DNA of 64,000 nt from Fomes fomentarius (taxonomy: Eukaryota; Basidiomycota; Agaricomycetes; Polyporales; Polyporaceae), in the NCBI GenBank assembly GCA_022606135.1, contig JABYQN010000013.1, forward strand, positions 1 to 64,000, given 5' to 3'. Below the pieces are notes generated by a model. That model ran no database searches, had not been told where the DNA came from, and saw only the letters and a program-made list of their open reading frames with translations. The translations under genes and the position numbers were made by a program. Each line of letters begins with the position of its first letter. Position 1 is the first letter of the stretch. This document shows, piece after piece, positions 1 through 12,800 of the stretch.

Positions 1-260
1 ACGTATACGGTCTGGTCTAAGACGGGAGTGCCTATGCGTGGTGGGGGAATACAAGAATGGGTGCGTACGATTCGGTGATTCTAGTGGTGGTGAGTACGAC
101 TCGGCATACACGATGGGTTGGCCGGCGATCGGGAGGCTAGTGCTACGGATGCAGATACGAAAACAAGTGCTACAGAGTGCGGATTGAGTTTCGTGGCAAT
201 ACTTGTCATACAGTGCTCGTGTCGTCACAGACGTGGACGGAAGAGAGATTCGCACCCTGC

Positions 261-2782
261 TTACGTCTTCGTCTTGCTCGTCGTCTTGCTGAACAGCTTG
301 GCCTTTTCGAGTGCCTGGTAACCTGCAGCGTTGAATAAAACGGTGAGTATGACGTCGCGGCGAAACCGAAAGGGAACACAAGACGTACTGTTCTTCGCGA
401 GGAGGTTCTTGTAATCGACGATGGTGATGTCCTCCTTGGTCAGGTTCTTGATCTTCCGGCCCTTGACTTCCCACAGCTCCTCGGCCACTTGTGAGATAAG
501 ACCTGCACGTCGCCACCGTGTCAGCGACAACCTGGAGAGAGAAAGGAGGGACGGAACTTACGGAAATCGTGCGAAACGATGACAACGCCACCTTCGTACT
601 CCTTGATCGCGCGCGCGAGCGCGTCGATCGACGCCATATCCAAGTGATTCGTCGGCTCATCGAGCAAGAGGATGTGTGGGTGTTCCATGGCCAGCTGCGC
701 AAACACCACCCTGTTCCTCAGACCGTCCGAGAGCTGCTTGATCGCTGCAGTCTGGTGCGATCCCGAGAGACCGAACCGTCCGAGCTGCGCACGCCACGCT
801 TGGAGGTCCTTGTCTGGGTACTTCTCGTAGTAGAGCGACTGGAGGTGCTCGATCGGGCTCTTCTCGTACGGGAGCTGGTCGGCGGAGTGCTGCGAGTACT
901 TTGCGAGCTTCAGGCCGACGTGTCGCGAGACCGTGCCCTCGGAGGGCTGGAGTGCGCCGGTGATGAGGTTAAGAAGCGTTGACTTGCCGGTACCGTTCTG
1001 CCCGACGATGGCGATACGTGAATCCATGCTGCACGTGAGTAAGAACGGTGGGTCGAAGGCTGGTCAGTCACCAGGGTCGAGCGCGCGGAAGTGGACAGGC
1101 AGACGCACTCGATACCAAACGAGAGGTTCTTGTACAGATAGTCTTCCGGCTTGCCCGAGTACGCGAACGCGACCTCGTTGAACGCGAGAATTGGCGGCGG
1201 AAGCTTGGACACGTCCTCGAAGTTGAACCGGAGCGGCTTCACCATCTCGATCTTCTCGATGAGGCCGGCGGCCTCCATCTTGTCGATGATCTTCTGCTTC
1301 GACTTCGCCTGCTTGACAAGGTTCGCGTACGTCCCGGCGGATGCAATGAACCTGGGAATCGGGATGAGTACGGGCGATGGGAACCGTGGGGAGACGGAAG
1401 AAGGGAAGAGGAAGGAAGGAAGGGGTCAACGCCCTGCATCACGCGGTGTAGCACATGGAACAGCGAAAACAGCCGACGTCAACCACACGATGACGTCGGC
1501 ACGCGCACGCGAGGAGTGAAAGGGCAGGATGAAGGAAGGAGACGTACTTCTTGATGTGGGCGATTTCCTCCTGCTGTTTGTTGTACGCCTTCATCTGGTT
1601 GACCTCGTTCTCGGCCTTGGTCCGGACGTAGGTCGAGTAGTTACCACCATAGTACAGGAGCTTCTTCTTGGTGGTGAGGTCCATGATGTTCGTGCAGACG
1701 CTGTCCATGAAGTCCTGCGAGTGCGAGGTGATGACGAGGATGTGGTTGTACATCGACAGATACGCTTCAAGCCAGACGACGGCCTCGAGATCGAGATGGT
1801 TCGTGGGCTCGTCGAGGAGCAGCAGGTGTGGTTTGACGAAGAGGGCGCGGGCAAGGGCGACACGCATCCGCCACCCTCCAGACATGTCCTTGGTGGGCTT
1901 GCGCATCATCTGTTGGCTGAAACCGAGACCGTGGAGGATTGAGCCGGCCTTGACCTCGAATGTGCTTGGGTCCATCTCCTCGAGCTCCTCGTAGAGCTGA
2001 TCGAGCTGGACCTCATCGACGTCGTCGGCGACGGAGAGATCCTCGATGCGCTGCTCGAGCTTGGCAACTTTTTGTTTGGCAGAGGCGACGATGTAGTCGA
2101 GTGCGTTGACATCTGAGGGCTCAGCTTCGCCGCTGACGAGGTAGATGTCGATGTGTTCGGGGATCTCAATGTCGCGCTCGGCGATGGATTGGAGGAATGT
2201 TGACTGCAGCGATGGATGAGATGCGCGAGATGTGTCGGAGGGTACAAGGACGAAAATGAGGGTACAGACAAGAATGAGAAAGACGTAAAGCGACAATTCA
2301 CGCGACGCGATGACGTACCTTTCCTGAGCCATTTTCACCGAGGAGACCATAGCGCTGCCCGTAGTTGAGCGAGACCTCGGCACCCTCGATAAGTAACCGG
2401 CCGTGGAAAGAAAGCGTGTACGAGTCGATCTTGATATCACGGCCCTTCGCGTCCGACACGAGCACTCCAGCAGCACTCCTGCAGCACCCCACGTACGCGC
2501 ACTCAGCCAGACGTTCTCCTCTGACGGCCCAAGAGACAACACGCACCGATCGGTCGCAATCTGGAGCTTCGCCATCGCACTCAAGTCCTCCTGGCTCGTC
2601 GCCGCCGAGGTATTCGTCAGCGGGGTGGCCGCCGAGCTCCCGTTCGCAGAGCCCGTCGGGGTCGACGTCGACGTGCCGGTTGTGGTGGACGCATCGTTGT
2701 CGCCGCCCTTGGACTTGACCTTTGCAGACTGCTTCGCCGCCTTCTCAGCGAGCCGCTTTTGTTTTGACGCAGAGGGAGCCAT
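261..2782 (-). CDS. ARB1: ABC-F family ATPase, Arb1/ABCF2-like
   Basis: Cytosolic twin-cassette ABC ATPase without membrane segments. By family knowledge (yeast Arb1, human ABCF2) it acts in ribosome biogenesis and translation. Seven exons join in frame: 2782-2547, 2478-2319, 2203-1548, 1351-1109, 1028-562, 502-389 and 322-261, giving 645 aa, close to the usual ~610-640. Visible motifs are a lysine-rich N-terminus (MAPSASKQKRLAEKAAK), first Walker A GENGSGKST split by an intron, signature MSGGWRMR, Walker B LLLLDEPTNHLD, a charged linker, second Walker A GQNGTGKST, a second signature-like LSDGLRNR and a second LLLLDEPTNHLD followed by the switch histidine VSHD. The first switch region reads TSHSQDF. 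The ATG at 2782 opens the conserved basic N-terminus. The neighbour on the right is also on the minus strand. I am sure of the family; the paralog call rests on recalled similarity. Confidence 0.95.
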
Positions 2783-4317
2783 CGGAAGTGTTCTAGGTGG
2801 TGGTCGTGAGCGTAGAGTAGTGGTCGTAAGCGCAAGGACGGATGGAAGAGGATTGGGAGGAGGAGGAGGACTGGAGGAGGAGGAGGGGAGAGGCAGAGGG
2901 CAGGCGCGGGTAGGCCAAGTATCGATCTGTTGTGGCGCATAAATTTCCGCTTAGATCACCAATCTCACATCCCAATAAGGCAAGTGTGCAAGTTGGGCCG
3001 CCTCTGGACGCGGATTCCAAGGAAGGCCCCTTCCCCGCCGGCTGCAACGCGAGCTCGCGATAGGCGGTACGTATTTACCTGCCCTGACGTGATGTGGGTG
3101 CTATTATGCTCTTGTGCTTTCCTCGGCTTCGGTGATCAAGATGGAATCTCTCGCTCGCACGCACTTTGCGCTGCTCACACGCAATCCATCACCACTCGAA
3201 CAAACCACTCGCTCGCTGGGGTCAGGCTGAGGCTATAGCTCTATTACGAACGCTCTAAGTACTATCGATCGTACCACGATCCACAAGGATTGAGAATACG
3301 AGCCACAAGCCAATTGAGCAGTCGAGAGGTGATTCCAGAACCAGGGACATAGTAGGACGGAAGGGAAGAAGATACACGATACAGCAGATCTGGGCGGGGA
3401 TATATACAGCCGCCCACACGAGCGGCAGCAGTGGTATGCACTAGAGTGTACGTACTACGCATAATAAGCTGGGATGAATACAGTAGGGGTAGAGAGCGCG
3501 ATAGAGGAAGATCGAGGAGATATCGAGGAGACATATACGAGGACGGGTTCATGTCGGTGAGCCAGCGGTAGTACGATAGGAGGAGGGGAGTAGATGACCA
3601 AATGAAACAAGGTCGGGGGAGCAGAGGTGCGATCCAAGCGGGAGATGTAGAGACAGTGGGTACACGGCGCGAGAGAGTGAGCGTGAGAGGGTGAGAGGCG
3701 GGAAAGGACGGCAGGATGGTACACGCGAACAGAGGATAAATATCCCGCGTGGCCGGCACGGCCGACGTGCGGGTAGTCGACGGTAATATATGTACGAGTA
3801 CGATACGAGTGGTACTAGTAGTGAGCGGACGGCCGCGGGTCTCGAGTCTGGAGTCTGGACAGCATTTTTGCAGCAAGAGGGAAGCGCAGAAGCGTAGTGA
3901 GAAAGTAGGCGAGAGGGACTAGGGTAGTATAGTCGAGTGGAAGATATCAGAGACGGAGATATGTGCAGGATACGATGTGATGGACAGCGGCAACGACGAT
4001 GATGACAGAGGTCACAGACGAGGAGAGACGAGAGTGGGAGCATGGGATAGAGGCGGAGAGAGAGAGAGAAATAGAAACTGAATCGATACAACCAAGCTTC
4101 GGGAGATGTACATCAGAGGAGAGCGCGCCCACCAGCGCCCTCAACTTCCAAGTAGATGCAGATGCGGAGAGATGAGTGGGAACGGCGCACGAAAGTAGGC
4201 TGCACTTGCGCCCAAATTAAGCAGCAAAGCAACCAGTAGTGAGTAGTGAGCTTCAAGCAGCAATGAGCGGGCAGGTTCGTACCAGTGATCTCCCTCCAGC
4301 ACTCCCGCCCACATCAT
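2783..4317. other. Intergenic spacer
   Basis: This holds the upstream region of the ABC-F gene and, on the minus strand, the 3' flank of the zinc-finger gene. The minus strand is pyrimidine-rich (many TCT/CTC runs between about 3450 and 4100), so open frames there are rich in Ser, Leu and Pro and look like composition artefacts. I see no conserved protein, RNA gene or repeat. Confidence 0.6.
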
Positions 4318-6873
4318 TCACTGCACGAGCCTCGTCCCCCTATAATCATCCGCCCTCCACACCGGATGCACCAAATGTTGGCCCGGATACCCCTGCCCCT
4401 GCCCATGGCCGTGTCCTCCATGCCCCTGTCCGTGCACATGTCCGTGTCCAGCAGCGAGCGTCTGCATATACTGCTGCTGATGGCTCTGGCTCTGAGTCTG
4501 ACTCGCGTGCCCACCCAGGTTGCGCTGCGGCTGCGGCTGGTGCAGCTCGACCTCGAGGTACGCTCCCGTCCCCGCACCCACGTCCGCCTCGGCGCTATCG
4601 GGTGACGGGTCGCGCGCCATGTGCGACGGCTGGTAATAGTACCCGGACGCAGACGCGGAGGGGACAGAGACAGAGACAGAGGCTGGGGCGTAGGCACTGG
4701 CAGGCCCGTGCGTGTACGACGTGGACTCGCCCGCGCTGTGAGGCGACTGCGCCTGCGAGACGTGCGAGTGCGCCGGGTAGGGAAACGCATGGTGTTGGGG
4801 CTGGGGCTGGGGCCGGGACACGCTCGCCAGACTCTGCATCGCCTGTTGCTGCTGGGGCTGCGTCTGCGTGTGTCCTTGTGTTTGCGTGTGTGCGTATGGA
4901 GAAGGTTGCGGCGAAGACCCGTTGGAATATGATCCAGTACCAGACCCGGCACCAGAGGGGTAGCGGGATCCGGGATCAGCGCGCCCGACACGCGGGTGCG
5001 AGTCGTGTAGCGGCGCGAGGACTGGGCGGGGCGAGGAGTTGGTGTACCGCTCGGAGGGGTGGGAGGGATGGTAAGATGCCGATTGGGCGTAGTCGTAGTG
5101 CATCGTCAGCGCCGGGAGCGTCCTATCGTACGGTGCCTGCTGCTGCTGCTGCTGCTGGCTCTGCTGTTGCTGCTGTTGCTGTTGCACGTCCATCTGGCTC
5201 TGAATCTCGGGCGATTGAGCAGGCTGGGGAGGAGGGTGCGTGTACCCAGCGGACGCAAGAGAACTCGACTCGTAGGAACTATACACCTGCATCACCTGGG
5301 GCTGCGCATTCGGCTGAGCGTGAGTGTGCGGATGGGTCTGAGAGACCGGACTCAAGCTCCCTGGCGGGCTCTCGGCATACCCTCCCGCACCGGTCGTCAT
5401 GGAGTGCGCATGCGACGCGTAACCGCCGGAGGGATAGCCCGGGGTAGGCGGGGAGCTCACAACAGGCGAGGCGGAGGCGGTCGAAGTCGCGGTGGGCGAA
5501 TGCTGGCGGATCGGGTTAGAGATGTGGGCGATGGAGTGCCGGTGGGAGGTGGGTGGGGGGAGGGACAGCGACGCGATCTGAGACTGCGAAGGTTGTGAGT
5601 GGGTTTGAGAGAAGGAGACGGGGCTCGCGCCCGCGCTCTGCCTGGCTGCCGAGTAATGATTGAAGTAAGTGTTATCCTGCTGCTGCTGCTGCATCTGCAT
5701 ATGTTGGCCACGGTGGTGGGCGCTGATACTGTCCGCGGGAGAAACAGGCTCAGAATAATGGGCGTGGGTGGGGGCGCCGTTCGCGGGAGAGATGGGGGAA
5801 AAGCGGTCGGAATCCGAATGGGGGTAAGGCTGTTGGCCCTGAGGGTGAGACTGGGTGGGATAGGACCATCGCGAGTCGCCAGCGGGACGGCCGAAAGAGG
5901 AAGACGCGCGGCTAGTGTTCTGGGAAGATGGGGGGTAGGAATTTAGATCGTCCTGGTGGGCGTAGTGAGGGTAATGGGAGTGCTGTGTGGGAGGGAGAGA
6001 GGGATGGGCGTATTCGACAGGAGAATAGACTGCATCTGGAGTCAAGCTGGGGGAGCGGCTGGAGGAGGAAGGGTGAGGATTATGAGGGTTGTAGACGGCG
6101 GTCGTGGGGGGCGGTAAAGTCGCAGTGGGGTAGGCAGGCGTCAAGGGCGGGGGCGTATCTGGGGGCTCTGGAATTTGAGACGGGATGGTGGGAATAGCCG
6201 AGTAGGCCGGTACGAGCGGTGGGGGCTCGAGGGGCGGGGATGGCGGAGGCGGGGGCGGGGATGGGGAGATGGGCTCGGCGGAGGGTTGCTTGCGTCTACG
6301 TGCAGCTGCTTTGGAGCGGTCAGAGGCGGAAGCACGAGTCATGGCGGCTCTGGTTGCGGAGCCAGAGTTCCTGCGTGAACCCGGGGAGAGGTGGATGCGA
6401 TAGCTGGATGATGGGGAAGGGTGTATTAGTGTGGGTTACTGCGGGGATCACGTACGGATAGGACGCGTGCTAGATGGTCAGATGTAGAGGAGAGACGGGT
6501 CGGAGGATATGTGAAGTGTGGGATGGTATGGAAATTGGGCAGGGACGGATGGAGGAGGTGGATACGGGGGAGAAGGAGAGAAAAGAGGAACTGACTGTTG
6601 TTGCAGGTTGTCCTGGCGAGAGCAGCGAGTCTCGCACCCGGGGAAGGGACACTTGTGGTTACGCTCGCCGGTGTGAATCCTGGTGTGCCTAGCGAGATGG
6701 CCGCTTGTGGTGAAGGCGCGCTTGCAGATCTGGCAGACATGCTTCTTCTTGGGGAGGCCTGGATGGGACGGGGAGTGAGGGACGTCGAGAGATTCGTCGT
6801 CGAAGGGGTGATGGGAGGGGTGGAGAAGAGAGTCGGGGTCGAGGTCAGGGTCATTAGAGTGAGTATGAGGCAT
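4318..6873 (-). CDS. C2H2 zinc-finger transcription factor, Nrg1-like
   Basis: Predicted nuclear DNA-binding repressor. Two exons (6873-6596 and 6403-4318) give 787 aa. After an acidic N-terminus (MPHTHSNDPDLDPDSLL) come two adjacent C2H2 fingers at about residues 45-100. Finger 1 contains CQICKRAFTTSGHLARHTRIH, read here as CQICKRAFTTSGHLARH then TRIH; finger 2 runs CPFPGCETRCSRQDNLQQ then HYRIHL. TTSGHLARH and the SRxDN helix are hallmarks of the yeast Nrg1/Nrg2 class, which represses glucose- and stress-regulated genes; that role is inference here. The 192-bp intron cuts finger 2 between the Gln-Gln and the first zinc His, and splicing CA|C restores that His. The remaining ~680 residues are low-complexity Pro/Ser/Gln/His sequence with a poly-Gln tract, consistent with a disordered effector region. 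Stop at 4318-4320. Confidence 0.85.
5130..5190 (-). repeat. CAG/CAA trinucleotide tract encoding poly-Gln
   Basis: On the + strand a run of CTG/TTG triplets encodes two runs of seven to eight Gln split by one Ser in the zinc-finger protein. Mixed CAG and CAA codons suggest it is fairly stable. Shorter Gln tracts lie near 4850 and 5690. Confidence 0.85.
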
Positions 6874-9800
6874 GTCTTGTCGGTTAGGACGTCAGAGTTA
6901 GCGTGATCGCGAGGCGAGGATTAGCGAAGTGGGATGGGGAGTAGGAGGACGAGGAGGAGGGGATTTAGGCCAAGACGAGGGGCATAATCTAGGGCTGCGA
7001 ACAAGGTTTGACAAACGAGAGAGAGAGGGAAGAGTTTGGGAGAGAGACCGCATACAGTCGCCCAAATGACCAAGTCCTCTTTCCGGCACAGGCGCCCGTA
7101 ACTTCAGGCGGAGATTCTCATCCGCGTCGCTGGTTCGCCCGACCCTGATCGGGCACGAAGGCGATCCCCAGAACTCGCACTCAATCTAAGCGCCTGTGTG
7201 ACTCCCGTCGGCAAAGTGGACCGTCGTCCCTCGATTCAATTTCCAGCTCGTCTCCAGCTCCTCCAACAAAACAAAACTCAACTCTCCGCGCTCGCCAACG
7301 GGCTCTGTATCGCCAGCAGCCAACGGGACGACGGCGCCGGGCGCGCAGCAGACGGGAGGACCTTCCCAGGCGTTCGTCCAATCCTCGGCAATCGACGAGA
7401 AAATGCTTCCGCGGCTTGCCACGTTTCAGCACGCGCCCACCGCCGCCCGCCGCCCGCCGCCCGCCGCCCACCGCCCTCGCTGCCCAAAATGGACGACCTA
7501 TCGCCCTCGAAGAGCCCCGGCCGTGCTCTGGCACCTGCCCGTCGTCGCCCTCGCTCGCCTTCTCCAGCGGCCCTGTCCTTGTCCTTGGTTCCGCTGTGCG
7601 CGCAGAAAGAGGAAGAGGATGCAGGGTGCCTCGTGCTGCCTCATGTCCCAACACACTTTTTCTGCGTGACCGACAAACTTTGCTAGTTATCGCCGCAGAA
7701 GACGCTTAGGTACTACATGCCGTCCTCTCTCCCTCACAGCCTCTGCCACACCGACCACGATGGCTGCCAGCTTCGTCCTATAGCAGCCACTCCCGACCGA
7801 CTCTCAGCGTGAGGCTGATCTCCGTGGCCTCCCCGCAACACTCCTCCCATCCCCATCTTCTCTCGCCCAAGGTCACCTGCACGCGCCAGTGCCTCGTTCA
7901 TGTCGTAAACTACCTCCTTATTCGTCTTCTCTCACCCACCTCTCCTTCTCCTCAGCCCCTCGACGTCTTCCATGACTGCCCACAGAAGCACCCGTGAGAG
8001 CCAGTTCCCCCTCTCCTAATTCACTCCTACTCACTCCGTCTGCCATGCCAGCCCCTCCCCTTTCCTCCCACCCGACTCGTTCCCAATCCCTCATATCCAC
8101 ACCCCTCCCACCCGACCCCTCCTCCTACGTCACTACCCGCTTCTAATCGATGATAATGAATTCTCCCTCCCCCGCCTTTTCTCCGCACCCTCTCGCTTAA
8201 CCGCATCTTTCTTCCTCGACCACGCCACACACTCTCCTCCGACTCCCACTTTGGGAGAACAACTATAGCCGTTACCGACCCTCGTCCAGTCCCCTCGATA
8301 CGCCCGCTGCCCATCTCACAGATCGACCCAACTTCAATTCCATCCTCCATACCCACTTCGACCACGTTATGTCTAGTCCATTGCATATCTATCATCACCG
8401 GCCCCGCCGTAACCGCAGCATCCGATCTGCCCCTTCTCATCCTCCTCGACCGTGTTTAGCTGCATTCGCTCTCCTCTCAGCGCCTTCTCACCGACCAACG
8501 TCTTCTCTCGCCAGAAGCCTCATTCGTCCCAACGCTCCGGACGCTGCTTCTCAGAACACCATACCACACCAGCATGGATGTGCGCACAGAGTCATGTCCC
8601 ATACTCTCCGACACCAGCGTTCACGTACATAATTCACTCTACATCAAGACCAATTCTAAACATGCCGTACCGCAGCATACTTTCTGCGCCTTCTGACGCT
8701 CTCCAATCGCGTCTTTCTGCCGCCCTCCCCCTATGAGCTGCTTCGCGAACCCCACCCGGGACTTTACCGCGCCACATACCCACCAAGGAACGCACCAGAA
8801 GACCGATCCGGAGCCAACTCCCCCTTCCATCGTACTTGCAACTGAATGCGACATCCGTCGCGGAACTCTACTTGCTCAGCTTGTATCGCTCTACCGTGCC
8901 TACATACTGTGCGCCCCGCAGCAGAGCAAATACAAAACTCTACCTTCCGCTCGCCCACCCCAGCGTGCCTACTACGTATGTCTATATCCGCGTCCGTGCC
9001 TGTGCCTTCGATCTGAATCAGTGACCCACCGCCATGGCCGTTCCTCTGCGTTCGGTGCTTCGATTCGCATTCTTGGACGACCTTTCCACTCTCCACAAGC
9101 ATGCGCATTCACGTAAACCCCTGCTCTATCCCCTCTGTCGAGATCCGAATCCGGGACGGCTACCATGCGAGCAAGCTCTGACCTCCGCCACCTCCTCGCT
9201 GAATCACCGCGACATCATATGGCACGGCACGGCACAACCCGGCCAGAGGGCTTGATATTGTAATTCTATGCTGGCTATCGTATCTCAAACTCGAACTCAA
9301 ACTCAAACTCGCCAAGCTCCAGCGAAGTATGTATGTACGTCTTGCGTTCTCCGTTCCCGATTTGGCTTAGCCTCCCACCGAGTGCTGACGGTCGAGTCGA
9401 CTCCGTACAATCGGCCCCTTCGCTCGCACGAGCTTCGTGCTGCGTGTGTCGTACGTTACGCGTCTGCTTCGCCTTCATTCTCCATTGCAACTCGTGCTTC
9501 CGTGGTCGGCAACATTGCCTCAAACGCACTGCGTTGGTGCACCTCTTACTCTTACTCTTACTCTCGCATAGTGCACCCACCGCGATTCCGTCCCGTCTTA
9601 CTACATACATGCACCGCACATCCCTGCGGTCGCAGCATTATTCACCACCATCCGAACTTTGGTGCATGCGAAGTCCGTTTCGGAAACCCAACTTCGCGAC
9701 CCCACCGCGACGGAGGCCGGCGACGACCACCCACCAATACTGCGCGGAGGGACAAGATCGGGGACGCACCGCCTGTCCAATCGTGGGCGGCCAGATGGTC

Positions 9801-12800
9801 ACTGGTCGGTGACCTGTAGGCTCACTGTTCAACGTTCATGCCTCAGGCCTCAGGCCCTGGTCGAGCGGAGCCATGCGGAAATAACCTTTTATGGGTGTAT
9901 GTATCATGACGTGTTCAACTTCCCGCTTGTCCTTCAGTCCTATTTATGCACGCTGCGGGTGCTCACGTTCGATTCGTGTTCGCACTCCAGCTTTCTAGAT
10001 TTCCATAGGTCCCTTTCGCTATCTTGATGGGCGAGATTGGCAAGTCCGGAGACGTGTGCATGCGTACGTCGGGCTCGAGCTGTCTCTGCAGGACGTATAT
10101 GGTGTATTGTCAAGCTCGGCTCTCGTGCTCCCCTGAGGCCAACTTGCCGCTGGTTCGTAGTGTGGCCGCGACTTTATACAACACAGGCGTGCGACGCATT
10201 TTGAACACGCAATCCGTTCGTATGATGTGCCGTGCGTCCTTCTCGCATTCATCACCGCGACGTATACTCCCATTGACTAGATATCCAATCAACTAGAATG
10301 TCCCTGCGCAAGCTCCGGCGCCCCTCTCTTTATCATAGGTCACCGCTCCTCATCCACGCCTCATCCACGCACGCCACATTCCAGCGCTCGTGGACACTTG
10401 CAGCACGAACAACCGGTGTGCCGTCATCGCAGGTGTACATGTTCTGACTTGTGCCTCAATCATTCGCATGTTACTCACATCAGGGACTTTGAATTCGCCG
10501 TCGTAGACACGGACTTTGTCTTCCGTCCCTTCAAACATCTCGTTTCTCCGGCAACGCCGCCAACATCGCGAAGTTCGTTTCAGGGCCAGGCCGCCCGGGT
10601 GAGGTGCTAGAGGGACCCTGGCCCCTGAAGGTACTGCTCAAAGCCAGATGTCAGATCTAGAAGCTCTATTGTACTCACCACCACTCACGCCCGCCGCGAC
10701 GCCGACCGCTCGAGGCGCAAAGGATGTATAGATTGCGTTACGGTCTTGATGTGCAAGCTCGGCCAATATAGTCGATCGCACTCTCTGTGCATCACAGGTG
10801 ATTGTGCACACGATACGACAGAGCGCTGCGAGGATACCAACATGGCGGTCGTTACGTTTCTCGACATTCGCATGGTATACGTACGCGCGCGGCGCACTCG
10901 GAAGTCGTTATCATCAACTTCGATTTTGACTTCTGTCACCTCCCCTCCTAGGCTCCCCATCGCCGCTAACATTCTAGAAATCCTGACCGATGGTGAGGGT
11001 CTCCAGCCCCCGCGAAGCTGCTGCTCAAAGCTAGAACTTGAAGCTAGTACCTCGATCACATTCTGCATGCTCACCACTCGACACCGAGTGCGCAAGCGGG
11101 CGGGCCAAGCATGCATATGTTTCATTCCAACTGAATCTGAAGCGGCTCCGCCAGTTGTCGACGTCGATCGCACACAGGTACAGCAAAACACACGACACAT
11201 TCTGTGCGCTAAGCACGAACGTCACCAGGAGAACGAGCTCGCTGCCAGTGGCACCCGCCATCAGTTGCAACATGCAACACGCACGGAAATTGGAATGTTC
11301 GTCGGATGTTCGCGTTCGTGTTTACAGTTGGCGCTGACAGAATGATGGATGCCTGAGCTTCTGCATCCATGCATGTGGCGCGGCAAATACCACTGGCAGC
11401 CGCGGCAGTAGCGAGTGCGAGCGAGTGGCAGGCCGCCGGCTGTCGTCGCTCGGGCGACAGGGTTCAAATTCAAAACATTCAAATGTTCTGCGTTCAATGT
11501 AATGCGCGGGCCGAGGAGGCGGGTTCGGGTAACTGCTGCGGCGACATAACTGGAACAGGCGTAAGTGCGTGCGTACACCAGGTCATCTGCATTTGTGTCC
11601 GGGGCAGACGACTCCGCGCCGTTTATAGACCTGAGACTCCACCAGGCATATCGGTCTTCCGGGTGCTTATGCATGAGCTCCGTCAACCTTCAGGCTATTG
11701 CCATCCGACATCGTGGAGTAACATCCAACATTGCTCCCGTCACGCCTTCGACTCGGGTACCACACGAGGCGGGAATCCGAGAAGCTCCGGATGTTCTAGG
11801 CCAGGGTCCGCAGCCCTCCAGCACTATACCATATGGACATATAGGTCGAGGACGAGAACCAGCATGAAGGCGCTCAACAAGTGAATAGGTCAGTCAGGGT
11901 TCCTATGTAATTCAATTTCACCGTAAATCATGCCGCCCGCTCGGGCATTGAACTATCGTATGTCGGAGGCTCGCTGGCGAGCACGGAGTCCAATATTACG
12001 ATTTACGCACTGTCCACCGTCCAGGCCACTCTGTTCCGTCATTCCATGATGTTCACTAAAGACAACGGACCGCACTCGCCGTCCGCTCCCTATGCCTCGA
12101 ACGTTCTCGCCACCCTGAAGATCCGGATCCTCTAAATCTGCGGGTGGCTGGTGTGGTCTTGCCCACGCTGCGCATCCGCGAGGCGGTCAACAAGCCCGTG
12201 ACAAGACCGAGCGCGAGCGCGCATACCCTGGGACCGTCATGACTCGTATAACCCTATAAGGGCCGCCCGCCCGCGCCAGTTCGACATACATGTGCCACGA
12301 CCGCGCCTGCGTGTATGCATCTAGCGGAAGAAGCTTCAGTGGTTGAAGGCGAAGGCGTTTACATGCGGCATCGTTGCTCTATATCGCTGTCGCTGATCGG
12401 GTTCTCTCCTCTCCTGTTCGCTCAAAATCCGTGTCACCGTGTATTGTTCCAAATTTCAATGTCGCGCTCCGAGAAGCGGATGGAGTTGCGCACAAGTAGG
12501 TGTCCAAATTGTAGAGCGGGCTTAAGCTTCTAGCTGCGATTGCGTACTGATGGTCATTTAGGATGATTGACAGCGAGGTATGTCGTACCTTGCACATATT
12601 TACACCCGACTGGCGCTGCTGCTGCTGCGCTGGTAAACACTCGGAAAGGCGTGCCCTCCCTTGGCTCCTTGGGTTGCGTTGTTCTGCTCCCGCCAAGTTG
12701 GTGCAATTGAATGCCACTGCGAGGCGCCGCGGTCGCATTAGTGTCCAGGAACTGATCGGTGACGATGTGGGATTGGCTGTTAATGGAGCAGAAGCGGCTC

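Noticed and set aside
3262..4144. Minus-strand frames of up to 204 codons
   Set aside because: They follow pyrimidine-rich composition (Ser/Leu/Pro) and show no domain.
4239..5598. Long + strand frame (402 codons) opposite the zinc-finger gene
   Set aside because: Antisense shadow of a GC-rich coding exon; the minus frame carries real fingers upstream and a consistent intron.
10746..11345. 199-codon + strand frame
   Set aside because: Several overlapping frames of similar length exist on both strands; there is no domain, no biased composition and no splice partner.
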